Shown: positions 7,943-15,579 of the stretch, piece after piece
How positions within the stretch are numbered: the stretch's first letter is position 1
Layout: the number at the start of each line of letters is the position of its first letter
Origin: Burkholderiaceae bacterium
Lineage (GTDB): Bacteria > Pseudomonadota > Gammaproteobacteria > Burkholderiales > Burkholderiaceae_D
NCBI GenBank assembly: GCA_019745005.1
Contig: JAIETO010000112.1
Span: 1 to 32,345, forward strand
Direction of reading: 5' to 3'
Length of the DNA stretch: 32,345 nt
The notes under the pieces: model-generated
What the model was told of the DNA's origin: nothing
Seen by the model: only the letters and a program-made list of their open reading frames with translations
Database searches by the model: none
Translations under genes and position numbers: made by a program

Positions 7943-9013
7943 CTACGAAATCATCCGCTCAATAATTGCAACTGCGTCGTCAACATCTTTTTCAGAGCTA
8001 AAAGGAGCGGGGGAAAGACGCACTCGCCCCAAGCCTGATGTAAGGATCAATCCGTGATCTTCTGCAGCGCTACCAAAATCGGCAAATGGCATCTGGAAGC
8101 AAACCATGCTCGCGCGATTTGCCGGTAAAAGTTGGACGTTAAGGTGGCTAAGCTTTGACCGCAGCGAGGTCGCCAATTCGACGACATGGTTTTCAACTGC
8201 TGCGCGCCCGACCGACGCCAGCAAGGACAAACTTTGGTGCAGCAAGGCGAGGTTAAGATAAGGATTGCCACCACCTCCTGCATCTAGGCGCGCGGCCGTA
8301 GGTTTAAACGAAAATGTATCCAATGGTAGGCGCCAACCACGGTTCAATGACTCCGTTCCTGAGCGGCCATCTAGCGGAAAACTTTCGGGAATCATGCCGA
8401 TCGCTATGCCGTTTGGGCCACCCGCCCACTTGTGTCCGGCAAAAATAATCGCCATGTTTTCTTGCAAATGCAAATTTGGCGCAGGCCATTGACTGGCATC
8501 CAAAATAACACTCAAGCCTTTGCTTGCCGCAGCGGCTTGAATGGCGTTGATGTCATACCGTCGCCCAGAAAGATAGTCACATCCTTCGATTAACACTATG
8601 CCTGTGCCTGAGCAAGCGGCAATCGCTTCAAGATAGCCCGCATCGGTCGCGTGCACCCAATGTGTTTGAACGGCTTGCCCCGCAAGAACTAATGAAGGAT
8701 AACTTTGCCGCGTCTTGATGATCGTGCTATTCGGATGACGAAGAAGCCACCGATCAAGCACGTCGAGTAAGGCAGAGGTGGCGTTGGCTGCGATAAAAAC
8801 GCGCGACGATTCGCACTGAAACAAACGGCCAACCAAGCTTCTCACTTCATCATCAAGAAAATCGTAATACGCGTTTTTTTCGCGATTAAGACTCTTCATT
8901 TTTCGATATTCAAAAAATGCAGAAGTATCCGCCAGCGCTGGGCAACTCGCTGCCCAATTCAGATAAATTTTGCCCTCTGGCAGAACGTAATGCTGTTTTC
9001 CGATTAATTCCAT
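7943..9013 (-). CDS. class V aminotransferase-fold PLP enzyme
   Basis: 356 aa. Fold type I features are visible: an IYLNWAASCP N terminus, IAANATSALLDVL for cofactor phosphate binding, Asp172 in VILDASQWPAP (contacts the pyridine nitrogen) and the Schiff-base Lys195 in FAGHKWAGGPNG. The C-terminal domain ends RVRLSPAPFSSEKDVDDAV, typical of class V aminotransferases and cysteine-desulfurase relatives. The exact reaction cannot be assigned; an amino-acid aminotransferase, lyase or desulfurase role is possible. The gene is single, converges with the FKBP gene and is not in an evident operon. Confidence 0.8.
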   Translation of the reverse strand: MELIGKQHYVLPEGKIYLNWAASCPALADTSAFFEYRKMKSLNREKNAYYDFLDDEVRSLVGRLFQCESSRVFIAANATSALLDVLDRWLLRHPNSTIIKTRQSYPSLVLAGQAVQTHWVHATDAGYLEAIAACSGTGIVLIEGCDYLSGRRYDINAIQAAAASKGLSVILDASQWPAPNLHLQENMAIIFAGHKWAGGPNGIAIGMIPESFPLDGRSGTESLNRGWRLPLDTFSFKPTAARLDAGGGGNPYLNLALLHQSLSLLASVGRAAVENHVVELATSLRSKLSHLNVQLLPANRASMVCFQMPFADFGSAAEDHGLILTSGLGRVRLSPAPFSSEKDVDDAVAIIERMIS

Positions 9014-9463
9014 GTTCGTCGCTCGTTTTTAATCAAGGGGTGTGAACCGCTTACCCTCGACACTTTAACGAATTGCGTGGGCATAAAGCAAAAAAGTTTA
9101 CTCGAAAGGGAGCGCATTAATCGCTTATTTCACTCTAAGCCGCAGCGCAGAGGCCTTCAGGATTGCTTGCGTTGTGCACCCAATTACCAGCGCTAATTCG
9201 TTTAACAGCGGCGCTTCAAAAAATCCGCCCGCAAATGTGGGCAATTAGTGGTTCCAAGTGCGCTCAATAGTTTGTGTAAATGTATACAGTGTTAGAACGA
9301 ACCTTGTTGGCAGAATTCGCGTTCATTTTTATTTGCGCTTCAACAAACCAATTTGCCCTCTCCTCCCAGCGCGCCACAATGCAGCATCAAATAATCAAAA
9401 TACCTTGTTACCTCAAGCATTACGGTTTATCTTCTAAAAAAACTCACACTTCACGGAGACATC
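9014..9463. other. 450-bp intergenic region between divergent genes
   Basis: The region separates the aminotransferase and M64 peptidase starts, so it should hold both promoters. An imperfect hairpin GCCCGCA-AA-TGTGGGC occurs near 9226-9241 with no T-run, so it is not a standard terminator. The 63-aa ORF at 9280-9471 has no ribosome binding site and overlaps the peptidase start. I see no RNA gene. Confidence 0.35.
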
Positions 9464-10894
9464 GTGCTTAAGAACGCCCTTACCTCTTTTATCGCCGCAT
9501 TGGTTCTAATGTTTACAGGTACAAGCATTACCCATGCCGCAACACCAGCCACAGTGCGTGTTGATTATGTTCATTCAGGAAACGCAAGCTCTGAACACTA
9601 CGCCATTGAACGCGTAGTGATAGAGCCTTTACCTTGGCCCGGCAAGCTCTCGCGCAATATTGACGACAGCGACCGTGGCGTGAACAAGTTTGAAATTTTA
9701 GATGCGCAATCCGGTGAACTCTTGTATTCACGCGGCTTCTCAACAATTTTTGGTGAATGGAGTAGCACCGAAGAAGCGAGCAAGCTGCAACGCGCATTCC
9801 AAGAATCGGTGCGTTTTCCTAAACCAGAGAAACCTGTGCGCGTGCGCATCTTAAAGCGTGACGACAAGAACAAATTTGTTGAAGTCTGGAATGTGACCGT
9901 CGATACCGACGCGCAAGACGTCGTGCGGCATCAAGCCCCTGCCCCCACCAAAGTTATCCCCATTCGCGTCAGTGGCCCTTCAGAACAAAAGGTTGACCTG
10001 CTGATCATTGGAGACGGCTACACCAAGGCGGACATGAAAAAGTTTGAACGCGACGCACGCAAGTTGTCCGATCATTTGTTTCAGGTATCGCCATTTCGTG
10101 AACTCGCTAAAGATTTCAATGTCTGGGCGATGGCCGTGCCCACGGCAAAGTCTGGCGTATCGCGCCCATCCACCGGCGTGTACCACCCATCACCATTAGG
10201 CGCACGCTACGACATTTTCGGCAGCGAACGCTACATCCTCACCACAGACAACCGCGCCTTGCGCGAAATCGCCCAACATGCACCCTATGAATTTATCGAA
10301 ATTTTAGTCAACAACGAAACCTACGGTGGTGGCGGCATTTTCGGCCAATTTAGTACGGCAGCAGCCAGCAACGATTGGGCCAATTACCTGTTTGTGCATG
10401 AATTTGGCCACCACTTTGCAGGTTTGGCGGACGAATATTACACATCGCCCGTCGCCTACCAATCCAGCGCAACGCGGCAAGAACCTTGGGAACCAAACGT
10501 GACAGCACTGCTCGACCCAGCAAATCTAAAATGGAAAAGTAAAGTCGCCGCAGGCACCGCGCTGCCAACGCCGTGGCCAAAAGACGTGTACGAGGAACAT
10601 TCCCGCGAATATCAAAAAAAGCGCGCCGCAATTCGTGCAGCAAACCGACCAGAATCGGAAATGAGCGCGTTATTTAAGCAAGACCTGCAATACAACACGG
10701 AGCTATTTTCAAAAGCCCCAAACCAGCACGTCATCGGCGCGTTTGAAGGCGCGAACTACGAAGCCAAAGGCTATTACCGCCCCGAAATGCAATGCATCAT
10801 GTTTGATCGTAGCGAACGCTTTTGTCATGTTTGTAGCGATGCGATTAGTACGATTATTGATCTTTATGCTGGGGTTGGTAAGGCTGCGAAGTAA
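9464..10894 (+). CDS. secreted M64-family zinc metallopeptidase (IgA peptidase M64 family)
   Basis: 476 aa. The start is GTG at 9464 with a GGAGA ribosome binding site five bases upstream, opening into a signal peptide that ends near ITHA (residue 25). An N-terminal beta-rich domain (about 28-150) resembles the M64 N-terminal domain. The catalytic domain begins around KVDLLIIGDGYTKADMKKF (about 175) and holds the zinc motif HEFGHHFAGLADE (His312, Glu313, His316), followed by an EYY segment. The C terminus contains a Cys-rich stretch (MQCIMFD, FCHVCSDA). The M64 founder cleaves IgA, but most members are simply secreted peptidases; the substrate here is unknown. Transcription looks monocistronic. 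Confidence 0.85.
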   Translation: MLKNALTSFIAALVLMFTGTSITHAATPATVRVDYVHSGNASSEHYAIERVVIEPLPWPGKLSRNIDDSDRGVNKFEILDAQSGELLYSRGFSTIFGEWSSTEEASKLQRAFQESVRFPKPEKPVRVRILKRDDKNKFVEVWNVTVDTDAQDVVRHQAPAPTKVIPIRVSGPSEQKVDLLIIGDGYTKADMKKFERDARKLSDHLFQVSPFRELAKDFNVWAMAVPTAKSGVSRPSTGVYHPSPLGARYDIFGSERYILTTDNRALREIAQHAPYEFIEILVNNETYGGGGIFGQFSTAAASNDWANYLFVHEFGHHFAGLADEYYTSPVAYQSSATRQEPWEPNVTALLDPANLKWKSKVAAGTALPTPWPKDVYEEHSREYQKKRAAIRAANRPESEMSALFKQDLQYNTELFSKAPNQHVIGAFEGANYEAKGYYRPEMQCIMFDRSERFCHVCSDAISTIIDLYAGVGKAAK

Positions 10895-11098
10895 AGCCTT
10901 GAACCCGCAGAAGATTTTTTGACAGACGAAGCAATTTCACACGCCATGGCGGAAGCGTTTGAAACCAATGCCGTGAACTAGGTCCCGCATGCACTGCGCG
11001 TCCCAGCACATGCAAAGCAAATGCCTGAAAATATTACTGGCGAAACAGTATTAACAGGTGTGCGCTTTCTTGCTCGTTCATTGCAATGGCAAACCTAA
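10895..11098 (+). pseudogene. possible decayed gene remnant
   Basis: Directly after the peptidase stop the same frame stays protein-like for 67 codons (PAEDFLTDEAISHAMAEAF, then after a TAG at 10979-10981 LRVPAHAKQMPENITGETV) and ends at a TAA (11096-11098). The internal stop and the lack of a start suggest an eroded fragment. No family is recognised, and it could be chance. The rest of the gap to 11273 is AT-rich and featureless. Confidence 0.3.
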
Positions 11099-11273
11099 CG
11101 CTCAAAACGGCCTAAGCAAATATGAATGCTTTAGGTTTAAACTTAACGGCGCAATTGAGTGCGTCTTAGTAAGATCGATACGACCACGTTAAATGTTCTT
11201 ATTCAAAGACGCTTTAACTAAATGGGTTCGATTTAATTACTGCAAGCCTTTTAAGAAGTCGGAATAGAACGGT

Positions 11274-11564
11274 ATGACTGCCAGAGAATTAGAAGCCGCA
11301 CTTTTATTACGATGTGTCACTGTCGCTAGAGAGGCCGGTAGAGTCGCGCAAGATCAATGTGAAGCCAACGTGTTTCGCTTGGCAGCGGCTGTAATTCGCT
11401 CGCAATTTCCTCAGCAGGCTACAAACCTCATGCAAGCAAGCAACCGTTATTTCGCGGCAAACCCGAATGAACAATTAGCTTCTGCTGAGGTGGTAAGAAA
11501 CGGCTGGGTATCAGGCCTTCCGCGCCTACGCGATGCGTTGAGCCAGCAATTGGCGAGGAAATAA
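11274..11564 (+). CDS. small helical protein of unknown function
   Basis: 96 aa, Ala-, Arg- and Leu-rich, predicted to be almost entirely alpha-helical and soluble. There is no signal peptide or recognisable domain. It ends 2 nt before the next ATG (11567), which begins a gene broken by in-frame stops. The two look like an operon whose second member has decayed. Position in a stretch rich in toxin-antitoxin modules makes an antitoxin-like or accessory role possible, but nothing in the protein proves it. The ribosome binding site is weak (GGAA about 10 nt upstream). Confidence 0.5.
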   Translation: MTARELEAALLLRCVTVAREAGRVAQDQCEANVFRLAAAVIRSQFPQQATNLMQASNRYFAANPNEQLASAEVVRNGWVSGLPRLRDALSQQLARK

Positions 11565-11566
11565 AC

Positions 11567-11866
11567 ATGCCAACGGCACATCAATTTCAGCTTCACACAC
11601 CGCTTGCAAAAGGTTTGCGAGAGCTACTCAAACAACTTGAGGCGCGCCTTGCACTTGACCGTCCCCTGAATGTGTATTTGGCGGACTGCATGCCCGTTCA
11701 AAAAGAGGATTTAATTGATGAAGTGCCGTCCTAGGAACTGAACTTTGAGATATTGTTGCTTTCCCCCGAAGGGTAAATTGAACGGGTGGTATCGATTTTG
11801 AACATTGCTTACCCATTGAGGGATGATCTGTTAGAACAACCCTTGCTTTCGAGTTATAGTGCCTAA
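11567..11866 (+). pseudogene. remnant of a nucleotidyltransferase-like gene with two in-frame stops
   Basis: The frame opens MPTAHQFQLHTPLAKGL and runs about 100 codons, interrupted by TAG (11732-11734) and a TAA after LLLSPEG, before ending at 11864-11866. Protein-like sequence continues in the same frame past both stops (FEILLLSPEG, then RVVSILNIAYPLRDDLLEQ). The early segment RPLNVYLADCMPV resembles the start of AbiEii/DUF6036-type nucleotidyltransferases, where I would expect LAGGMAV. Here the active-site GG is changed and the rest of that domain is missing. The family guess is from memory and weak; the in-frame stops are directly visible. Confidence 0.45.
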
Positions 11867-11938
11867 TGATAGAGATACGCAGTTTTTATAGATTGATTAC
11901 GTCAATTAACACGGCGACCCGATCAGAAAGGGAAAGTA

Positions 11939-12955
11939 ATGGCTATTAAACGAATTAAGCATGGCGAAGAGGCTGCAGAAGTAGCAATAGGCGATAGGCT
12001 TCGATTTTCGACAAGTTTAGTCACACAAGGAGATACAAAATTCTACACGTTGACTATGCCGTCCGACATTTTAGCGAACTGCTGCTTCGCAACAAGTCGC
12101 GATGAAGATCCAATGTTAGGTTTTCAGCGAGTCTTAGATGAAAAGCGAGCTCAAGAAATCGCTGACTATATGGATTTAGGCTTCGGCACAATCCCAAGTT
12201 CGATAATCTTATCTGCTCAACTTCAAGCGAATTTTCAATTTGTGGGTGGTGGTAAAACAATCGAATTCACATACGATCCTCACGCGTTCCTGATCATCGA
12301 TGGACAGCATCGTGTGTTTGGATTCTCAAAGGCACGCACCAAACTTCGTGTGCCAGTTGTAATTTATAACGGTTTAACCAAGCAGCAGGAATCCCGTTTG
12401 TTCATCGACGTAAATACAAAACAGCGCCCTGTCCCGAGCGAACTTTTACTCGATCTCAAGAAGCTGGCTGACCTTGAAAGTGACGAAGAAGGACTTTTGC
12501 GCGAACTCTTTGACGCGTTTGGTGAGGATAATGATAGCCCCTTGCTCGGCCTGACAAGTTCTGCCGCAAAGGCAAAAGGGAAGATTTCGAGGGTGACCTT
12601 CAATGCTGCAGTAAGACCAATTTTAAGCGTATTTGTTAGTCAATCCAGCTCCACTATTTATCCGGCAATCAACAGCTATCTGAAGGCAGTAAATAAGGGA
12701 TTGATTCTGATCGGTGCTCGTGAAGCACTTATCTCACCCACTGTCTTTCGAGCGTTCTTCGAAATATTTCCGGATGTAGCGCAACGAGTCGTTGACAGAT
12801 CCGGAACAACTTTTGCCGAACACAATTTTGTCGACGTCTTAAATCCGCTTTTTGAAAAAATTAAAGCAGTAAAATTTAAGGCGCCGCCAAAGTCGCATAA
12901 GGAACTCGCTAGCGACATGCAGAAGGCTTTTAAAACAGGGTTTCTTATTGGATAA
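11939..12955 (+). CDS. DGQHR-domain protein (DndB-related fold)
   Basis: 338 aa. The hallmark DGQHR lies at residues 121-125 within FLIIDGQHRVFGF, and the second conserved segment, FIDVNTKQRPVP, at about 155-166. These define the DGQHR family, which includes DndB, the regulator of DNA phosphorothioation gene clusters, and many orphan members in defence and mobile regions. The N-terminal part (about 20-115) and helical C terminus have no further recognised domain. No DndACDE genes are nearby, so a role in phosphorothioation is unlikely. The next gene starts 2 nt after its stop, so both are cotranscribed. Its biochemical function is not established; nucleic-acid binding is plausible because the fold resembles ParB-like proteins. 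Confidence 0.8.
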   Translation: MAIKRIKHGEEAAEVAIGDRLRFSTSLVTQGDTKFYTLTMPSDILANCCFATSRDEDPMLGFQRVLDEKRAQEIADYMDLGFGTIPSSIILSAQLQANFQFVGGGKTIEFTYDPHAFLIIDGQHRVFGFSKARTKLRVPVVIYNGLTKQQESRLFIDVNTKQRPVPSELLLDLKKLADLESDEEGLLRELFDAFGEDNDSPLLGLTSSAAKAKGKISRVTFNAAVRPILSVFVSQSSSTIYPAINSYLKAVNKGLILIGAREALISPTVFRAFFEIFPDVAQRVVDRSGTTFAEHNFVDVLNPLFEKIKAVKFKAPPKSHKELASDMQKAFKTGFLIG

Positions 12956-12957
12956 GT

Positions 12958-13941
12958 ATGACGGATCTTAGCTCTTACTTTTCAGAATACCTAAGACACC
13001 GTTGGATTAAGAATATCCAAAAAGTAGAATATGATTCTTCAACCGGAATAGATGGATGGCTTGCAGAAGGCGCTTACACTTGGCTCGATGCTGGAGTGGG
13101 TGGCGCAGTATTGCAAACATCGTTGTCGTCTAACACCCTTGCGGAAGCGTTTGCGAGTGAAATCGCACGCTTCGCGTGCGCCACCTTTGAATCCCTGCTC
13201 GACACCGAAGCGGCTCCGCACAGCCCAAGTGCTCTGAGTTGGGGTCTAATTAGGTACTACTACGCGTCATTTTATGCTGCGCATGCGCTATTACGCGTAT
13301 CTGGCAAGGCGCTAACAATGATTTCTCAAAAAACAGCCAACATTATGAATTCGGTAGGTGGGTGTTACCTAGGTGTATCTCCTAATATCTCGCCAGCACT
13401 TTATCTTGTAAGCAGCGATCGCCATACCCCAGAACAACTACGACTGACAAAAGTTGGTGGCAGGGGCGGTTCGCATGAGGAAATGTGGCAGCATTTTTTG
13501 ACTCTCCTTCGCGCAGCAGAAAACGAAATCTTAGTCAAATACTCTGGTTCGACGGCCGCTTCGGAAGCATTGGAAGAGCTAAAAGACTTGCAAACAAATT
13601 TGTGTCATGACGGAAAGGTGAACGGTGCATGGCTTTCGATGGTTCGCAATAATTTGAATTATCGACACGACTACGGTGTTTGGTTTCCCTTTGGCGGGAA
13701 GAAGAAGTTCGCACAATCTTTGAGCGCTCGTATGTTGGAGTGGAAGCCATCGGCAGTTAGAACTCGAGTTGCAAAAGGCGAGCATCAACTTGGCTCTTTT
13801 GTCACCGCATGCAACGTCACCGTAGGTCTTTTGAACGGCGCGTTGGCGGATATTTCGATGCGGTCACCAAAACCAAACGCAAGTTTTGTTTCACGCTATC
13901 CATATCGACTACTGAAGCTCAGAATGATTAAGATTCCTTAG
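12958..13941 (+). CDS. HEPN-like protein paired with DGQHR protein
   Basis: 327 aa, soluble, no signal peptide. A helix RYYYASFYAAHALLRVSG (about 99-116) matches the first-helix pattern of HEPN domains. Near residue 230 the sequence RNNLNYRHDYG offers an Arg230 and His237 arrangement like the catalytic R-x4-6-H of HEPN ribonucleases. Between them lies a predominantly helical region, and the C-terminal 70 residues end in a basic tail. HEPN proteins often act as RNA-cleaving toxins or defence effectors. The gene begins 2 nt after the DGQHR gene, has no good ribosome binding site of its own and is probably translated by coupling. The HEPN assignment is motif-level only, so an enzyme of another type remains possible. 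Confidence 0.6.
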   Translation: MTDLSSYFSEYLRHRWIKNIQKVEYDSSTGIDGWLAEGAYTWLDAGVGGAVLQTSLSSNTLAEAFASEIARFACATFESLLDTEAAPHSPSALSWGLIRYYYASFYAAHALLRVSGKALTMISQKTANIMNSVGGCYLGVSPNISPALYLVSSDRHTPEQLRLTKVGGRGGSHEEMWQHFLTLLRAAENEILVKYSGSTAASEALEELKDLQTNLCHDGKVNGAWLSMVRNNLNYRHDYGVWFPFGGKKKFAQSLSARMLEWKPSAVRTRVAKGEHQLGSFVTACNVTVGLLNGALADISMRSPKPNASFVSRYPYRLLKLRMIKIP

Positions 13942-14138
13942 ACCACTTTGGCACGTTTTGTAATGCTTTGGTTATAGCGTTATCTAAATCACGCCTTAGT
14001 TGAAAATGGCAGGCACAACTTACGCTTCAAAACTCTTAACAATCTATATCAAATTGAACTATTCGCGTTTTGAAGCTAATAAAACTCGACCAACAAGGCG
14101 CGCAAATTTCCTGCGGCGCAGGCTTCACCCATCCCACA

Positions 14139-14489
14139 TCACTCAAAAATAATCGCCTCAATACGTGCAGCAATATCATCAACAATCTCAAGCGGCACCT
14201 TTTCTTTGAACTTCGCCTTGCGAATCTTCCAGTCCAGTGACTTCATTTGATGGCAATGCACAGCGCCTTGTGTGCTCAACCCCAAGCCCATCAGCGTCAC
14301 AACCGTACCGTGCGTTCTTGCGATATCAGCAGCGCCTTGTGAAATCGGGCATATCATCGCTAACCCGCGTTGATTAAACGCTTTTTGGCTGATTACCAGT
14401 CCAAAATGATTGCCCTTCATTTCGTGCCCAGATGCTGGGTCAAATTGCAGGTGGACGATGTCGCCGCGATTAGGAACATATGCTGCCAT
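14139..14489 (-). CDS. MazF/PemK-family toxin (endoribonuclease)
   Basis: 116 aa from the ATG at 14489, which overlaps the antitoxin stop by one base (TAATG). The track's longer start at 14528 would overlap the antitoxin by 40 nt and is rejected. The MazF fold is clear: VPNRGDIVHLQFDPASGHEMKGNHFGLVIS at the N terminus, then MICPIS, and TQGAVHCHQMKSLDW with the conserved Gln-Val/Leu-type strand. MazF toxins cut mRNA at short motifs and arrest growth when the antitoxin is lost. The protein is full length with no frameshift. It is closer in pattern to ChpB/PemK than to E. coli MazF, but I give no symbol. Confidence 0.9.
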   Translation of the reverse strand: MAAYVPNRGDIVHLQFDPASGHEMKGNHFGLVISQKAFNQRGLAMICPISQGAADIARTHGTVVTLMGLGLSTQGAVHCHQMKSLDWKIRKAKFKEKVPLEIVDDIAARIEAIIFE

Positions 14490-14737
14490 TAGAGCACTTC
14501 CAATCCTACTGCTGGCGTGTTGTCCCATCCTTCAACCTTTGGTAGTTTGCCTTCCGGCATTTCCGCCAATAAGTCTTCCAGCTTGTATCGGCGCTTAGTA
14601 GGCGCTTCGATTGTCATGCGAGAGCCTTCCAAAGAAAGTTCAACCTGTGAGCCGTCTTGCAGATGATTTTGCTCAATAAATGCTTTGGGCACCGTCATGA
14701 CGAGAGAGCCGCCAGCGCGTCTTAAAGTTTGTAACAT
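14489..14737 (-). CDS. MazE-like AbrB-family antitoxin
   Basis: 82 aa from the ATG at 14737, chosen because a strong TAGGAGGT ribosome binding site precedes it; the track's 14755 start (TTG) would begin upstream of that site. The N-terminal swapped-hairpin AbrB/MazE domain reads MLQTLRRAGGSLVMTVPKAF and continues to about residue 45. The acidic C-terminal tail (LEDLLAEMPEGKLPKVEGW) is the part that normally wraps and blocks the MazF toxin. Antitoxins of this type usually repress their own promoter. A 12-bp perfect palindrome covers the start codon. Confidence 0.9.
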   Translation of the reverse strand: MLQTLRRAGGSLVMTVPKAFIEQNHLQDGSQVELSLEGSRMTIEAPTKRRYKLEDLLAEMPEGKLPKVEGWDNTPAVGLEVL

Positions 14738-14742
14738 GTTAC
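14731..14742. promoter_or_regulatory. 12-bp perfect palindrome over the mazE-like start codon
   Basis: GTAACATGTTAC reads the same on both strands and contains the ATG and the 3' edge of the ribosome binding site. It could be an operator for antitoxin autoregulation or a translational control element. Chance is possible at this length. Confidence 0.4.
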
Positions 14743-14763
14743 CTCCTACGTACAATAAGTTTT

Positions 14764-14792
14764 ATTTTAGTAGGACTTGGAGTTTTACACAA
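14764..14792 (-). promoter_or_regulatory. candidate promoter of the mazEF-like operon
   Basis: On the minus strand TAAAAT (14769-14764; 5 of 6) lies 17 bp from TTGTGT (14792-14787; 3 of 6). Two direct AGTAGGA repeats (14769-14775 and 14792-14798 on the plus strand), 23 bp apart, flank the spacer and may be operator half-sites. Confidence 0.4.
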
Positions 14793-14934
14793 GTAGGATA
14801 TGTGTCATTTGAGACTCCGGATCGTGTCCATCAATCGGACTCTGAGGCATTCTTTGCACAAGTCAAATGCAATTTACATAGTTGGTCATCTTAAGAAACC
14901 AACTTTTGTCCTTAACGCATAGTAAAACACTAAC

Positions 14935-14962
14935 TTGACATGGCGCATGTAACACATAGAAT
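14935..14962 (+). promoter_or_regulatory. strong sigma-70 promoter for the parDE-like operon
   Basis: A perfect TTGACA (14935-14940) is followed after 16 bp by TAGAAT (14957-14962; 5 of 6). It lies about 53 bp upstream of the antitoxin ATG, which has its own GAGAGG ribosome binding site. Confidence 0.6.
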
Positions 14963-15015
14963 GAACGCGTAATACAAAGAGTTAAATCCTCAATCTCGCT
15001 CACTGAGAGGCAATC

Positions 15016-15264
15016 ATGAACAACACAACCGCCGAAAAGCCACTTAATGTTCGACTTCCCAAAGAGCTTGCCGCTCAATTAGACGCGCTCACAAAAGCGA
15101 CTGGACGCACCAAAAGTTTTCTGGCTGTTGAGGCACTTGAGGCATATATCGATCAACAGAATTGGCAAATTGCAGAGGTGAAAGCAGGGATCGAAGAAGC
15201 CGATAGAGGTGAATTTGCGACCGATGCCGAGATGAAAGCAATCTTCGCCAAATATGCAAATTAA
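15016..15264 (+). CDS. ribbon-helix-helix antitoxin (ParD/RelB-like)
   Basis: 82 aa. The N terminus KPLNVRLPKELAAQLDALTKATGRTKSFLAVEAL is a ribbon-helix-helix DNA-binding domain (about 8-45). The acidic C-terminal helix (IEEADRGEFATDAEMKAIFAKY) should bind the toxin. It is expected to neutralise the ParE/RelE-type protein encoded next and to repress the shared promoter. The ATG has GAGAGG 5 nt upstream. Its last 11 nt overlap the toxin gene. Confidence 0.9.
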   Translation: MNNTTAEKPLNVRLPKELAAQLDALTKATGRTKSFLAVEALEAYIDQQNWQIAEVKAGIEEADRGEFATDAEMKAIFAKYAN

Positions 15265-15526
15265 GTGGACTAAAAGGGCTGCTCAAAATTTTGAAAAAAT
15301 CCTCGTCCACATCGCCGAAGACAAATCCAGCGCATCCAAAAAATTTTTGCTGGATGCGCTTGATCAAATTGCGAACCTTAAAAATTATCCCATGCTTGGC
15401 CGCGCTGGTCTGGTGCCGTTGACTCGAGAGTTAGTTATTTATGAGAATTACGTGGTTTACTATCGCATCAAAAAAGAGCACATTGAAATATTGCGTGTTC
15501 TTCATGCTCGTCGAAAATTCCCATAA
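15254..15526 (+). CDS. ParE/RelE-superfamily toxin
   Basis: 90 aa, start overlapping the antitoxin gene. It shows the compact RelE/ParE fold: IKWTKRAAQNFEKILVHIAED, then NLKNYPMLGRAGLVPLTRELVIYENYVVYYRI and the C-terminal strand EILRVLHARRKFP. The R-x-L-x-HARR-type ending is typical of this family. Family members inhibit DNA gyrase (ParE) or cleave mRNA (RelE); the pairing with a ribbon-helix-helix antitoxin favours the ParE side. It is full length and converges with the OsmC-YcaO gene 50 bp away. Confidence 0.9.
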   Translation: MQIKWTKRAAQNFEKILVHIAEDKSSASKKFLLDALDQIANLKNYPMLGRAGLVPLTRELVIYENYVVYYRIKKEHIEILRVLHARRKFP

Positions 15527-15556
15527 GTGGTAGCGAAGCTGACATAGTGTATTGAG

Positions 15557-15579
15557 GGCGGCGGCTTGCACCGCGCTAC
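15557..15579 (-). repeat. REP-like hairpin with GTAG head (copy 4, imperfect)
   Basis: GCGG (15561-15564) and CCGC (15571-15574) form a short GC-rich stem followed by GCTAC, so on the minus strand it is GTAG plus a hairpin like copies 1-3. The TAG of the GTAG is the stop codon of the YcaO-fusion gene. The stem is short and bulged, so the match is weaker. Confidence 0.35.

Noticed and set aside
9280-9471. 63-aa ORF upstream of the M64 peptidase
   Set aside because: No ribosome binding site, overlaps the peptidase start, no recognisable pattern.
13164-13180. Perfect 7-bp hairpin CGCACGC-TTC-GCGTGCG
   Set aside because: Lies inside the HEPN-like coding sequence with no T-run; no reason to assign a function.
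13948-13970. TTGGCACG sequence after the HEPN-like gene, like a sigma-54 -24 box
   Set aside because: The nearest GC is 13 bases away instead of 10, and no gene follows on that strand.
14107-14125. Hairpin CCTGC-GGC-GCAGG downstream of the MazF-like gene
   Set aside because: Only a 5-bp stem with no T-run on either strand; not a convincing terminator.
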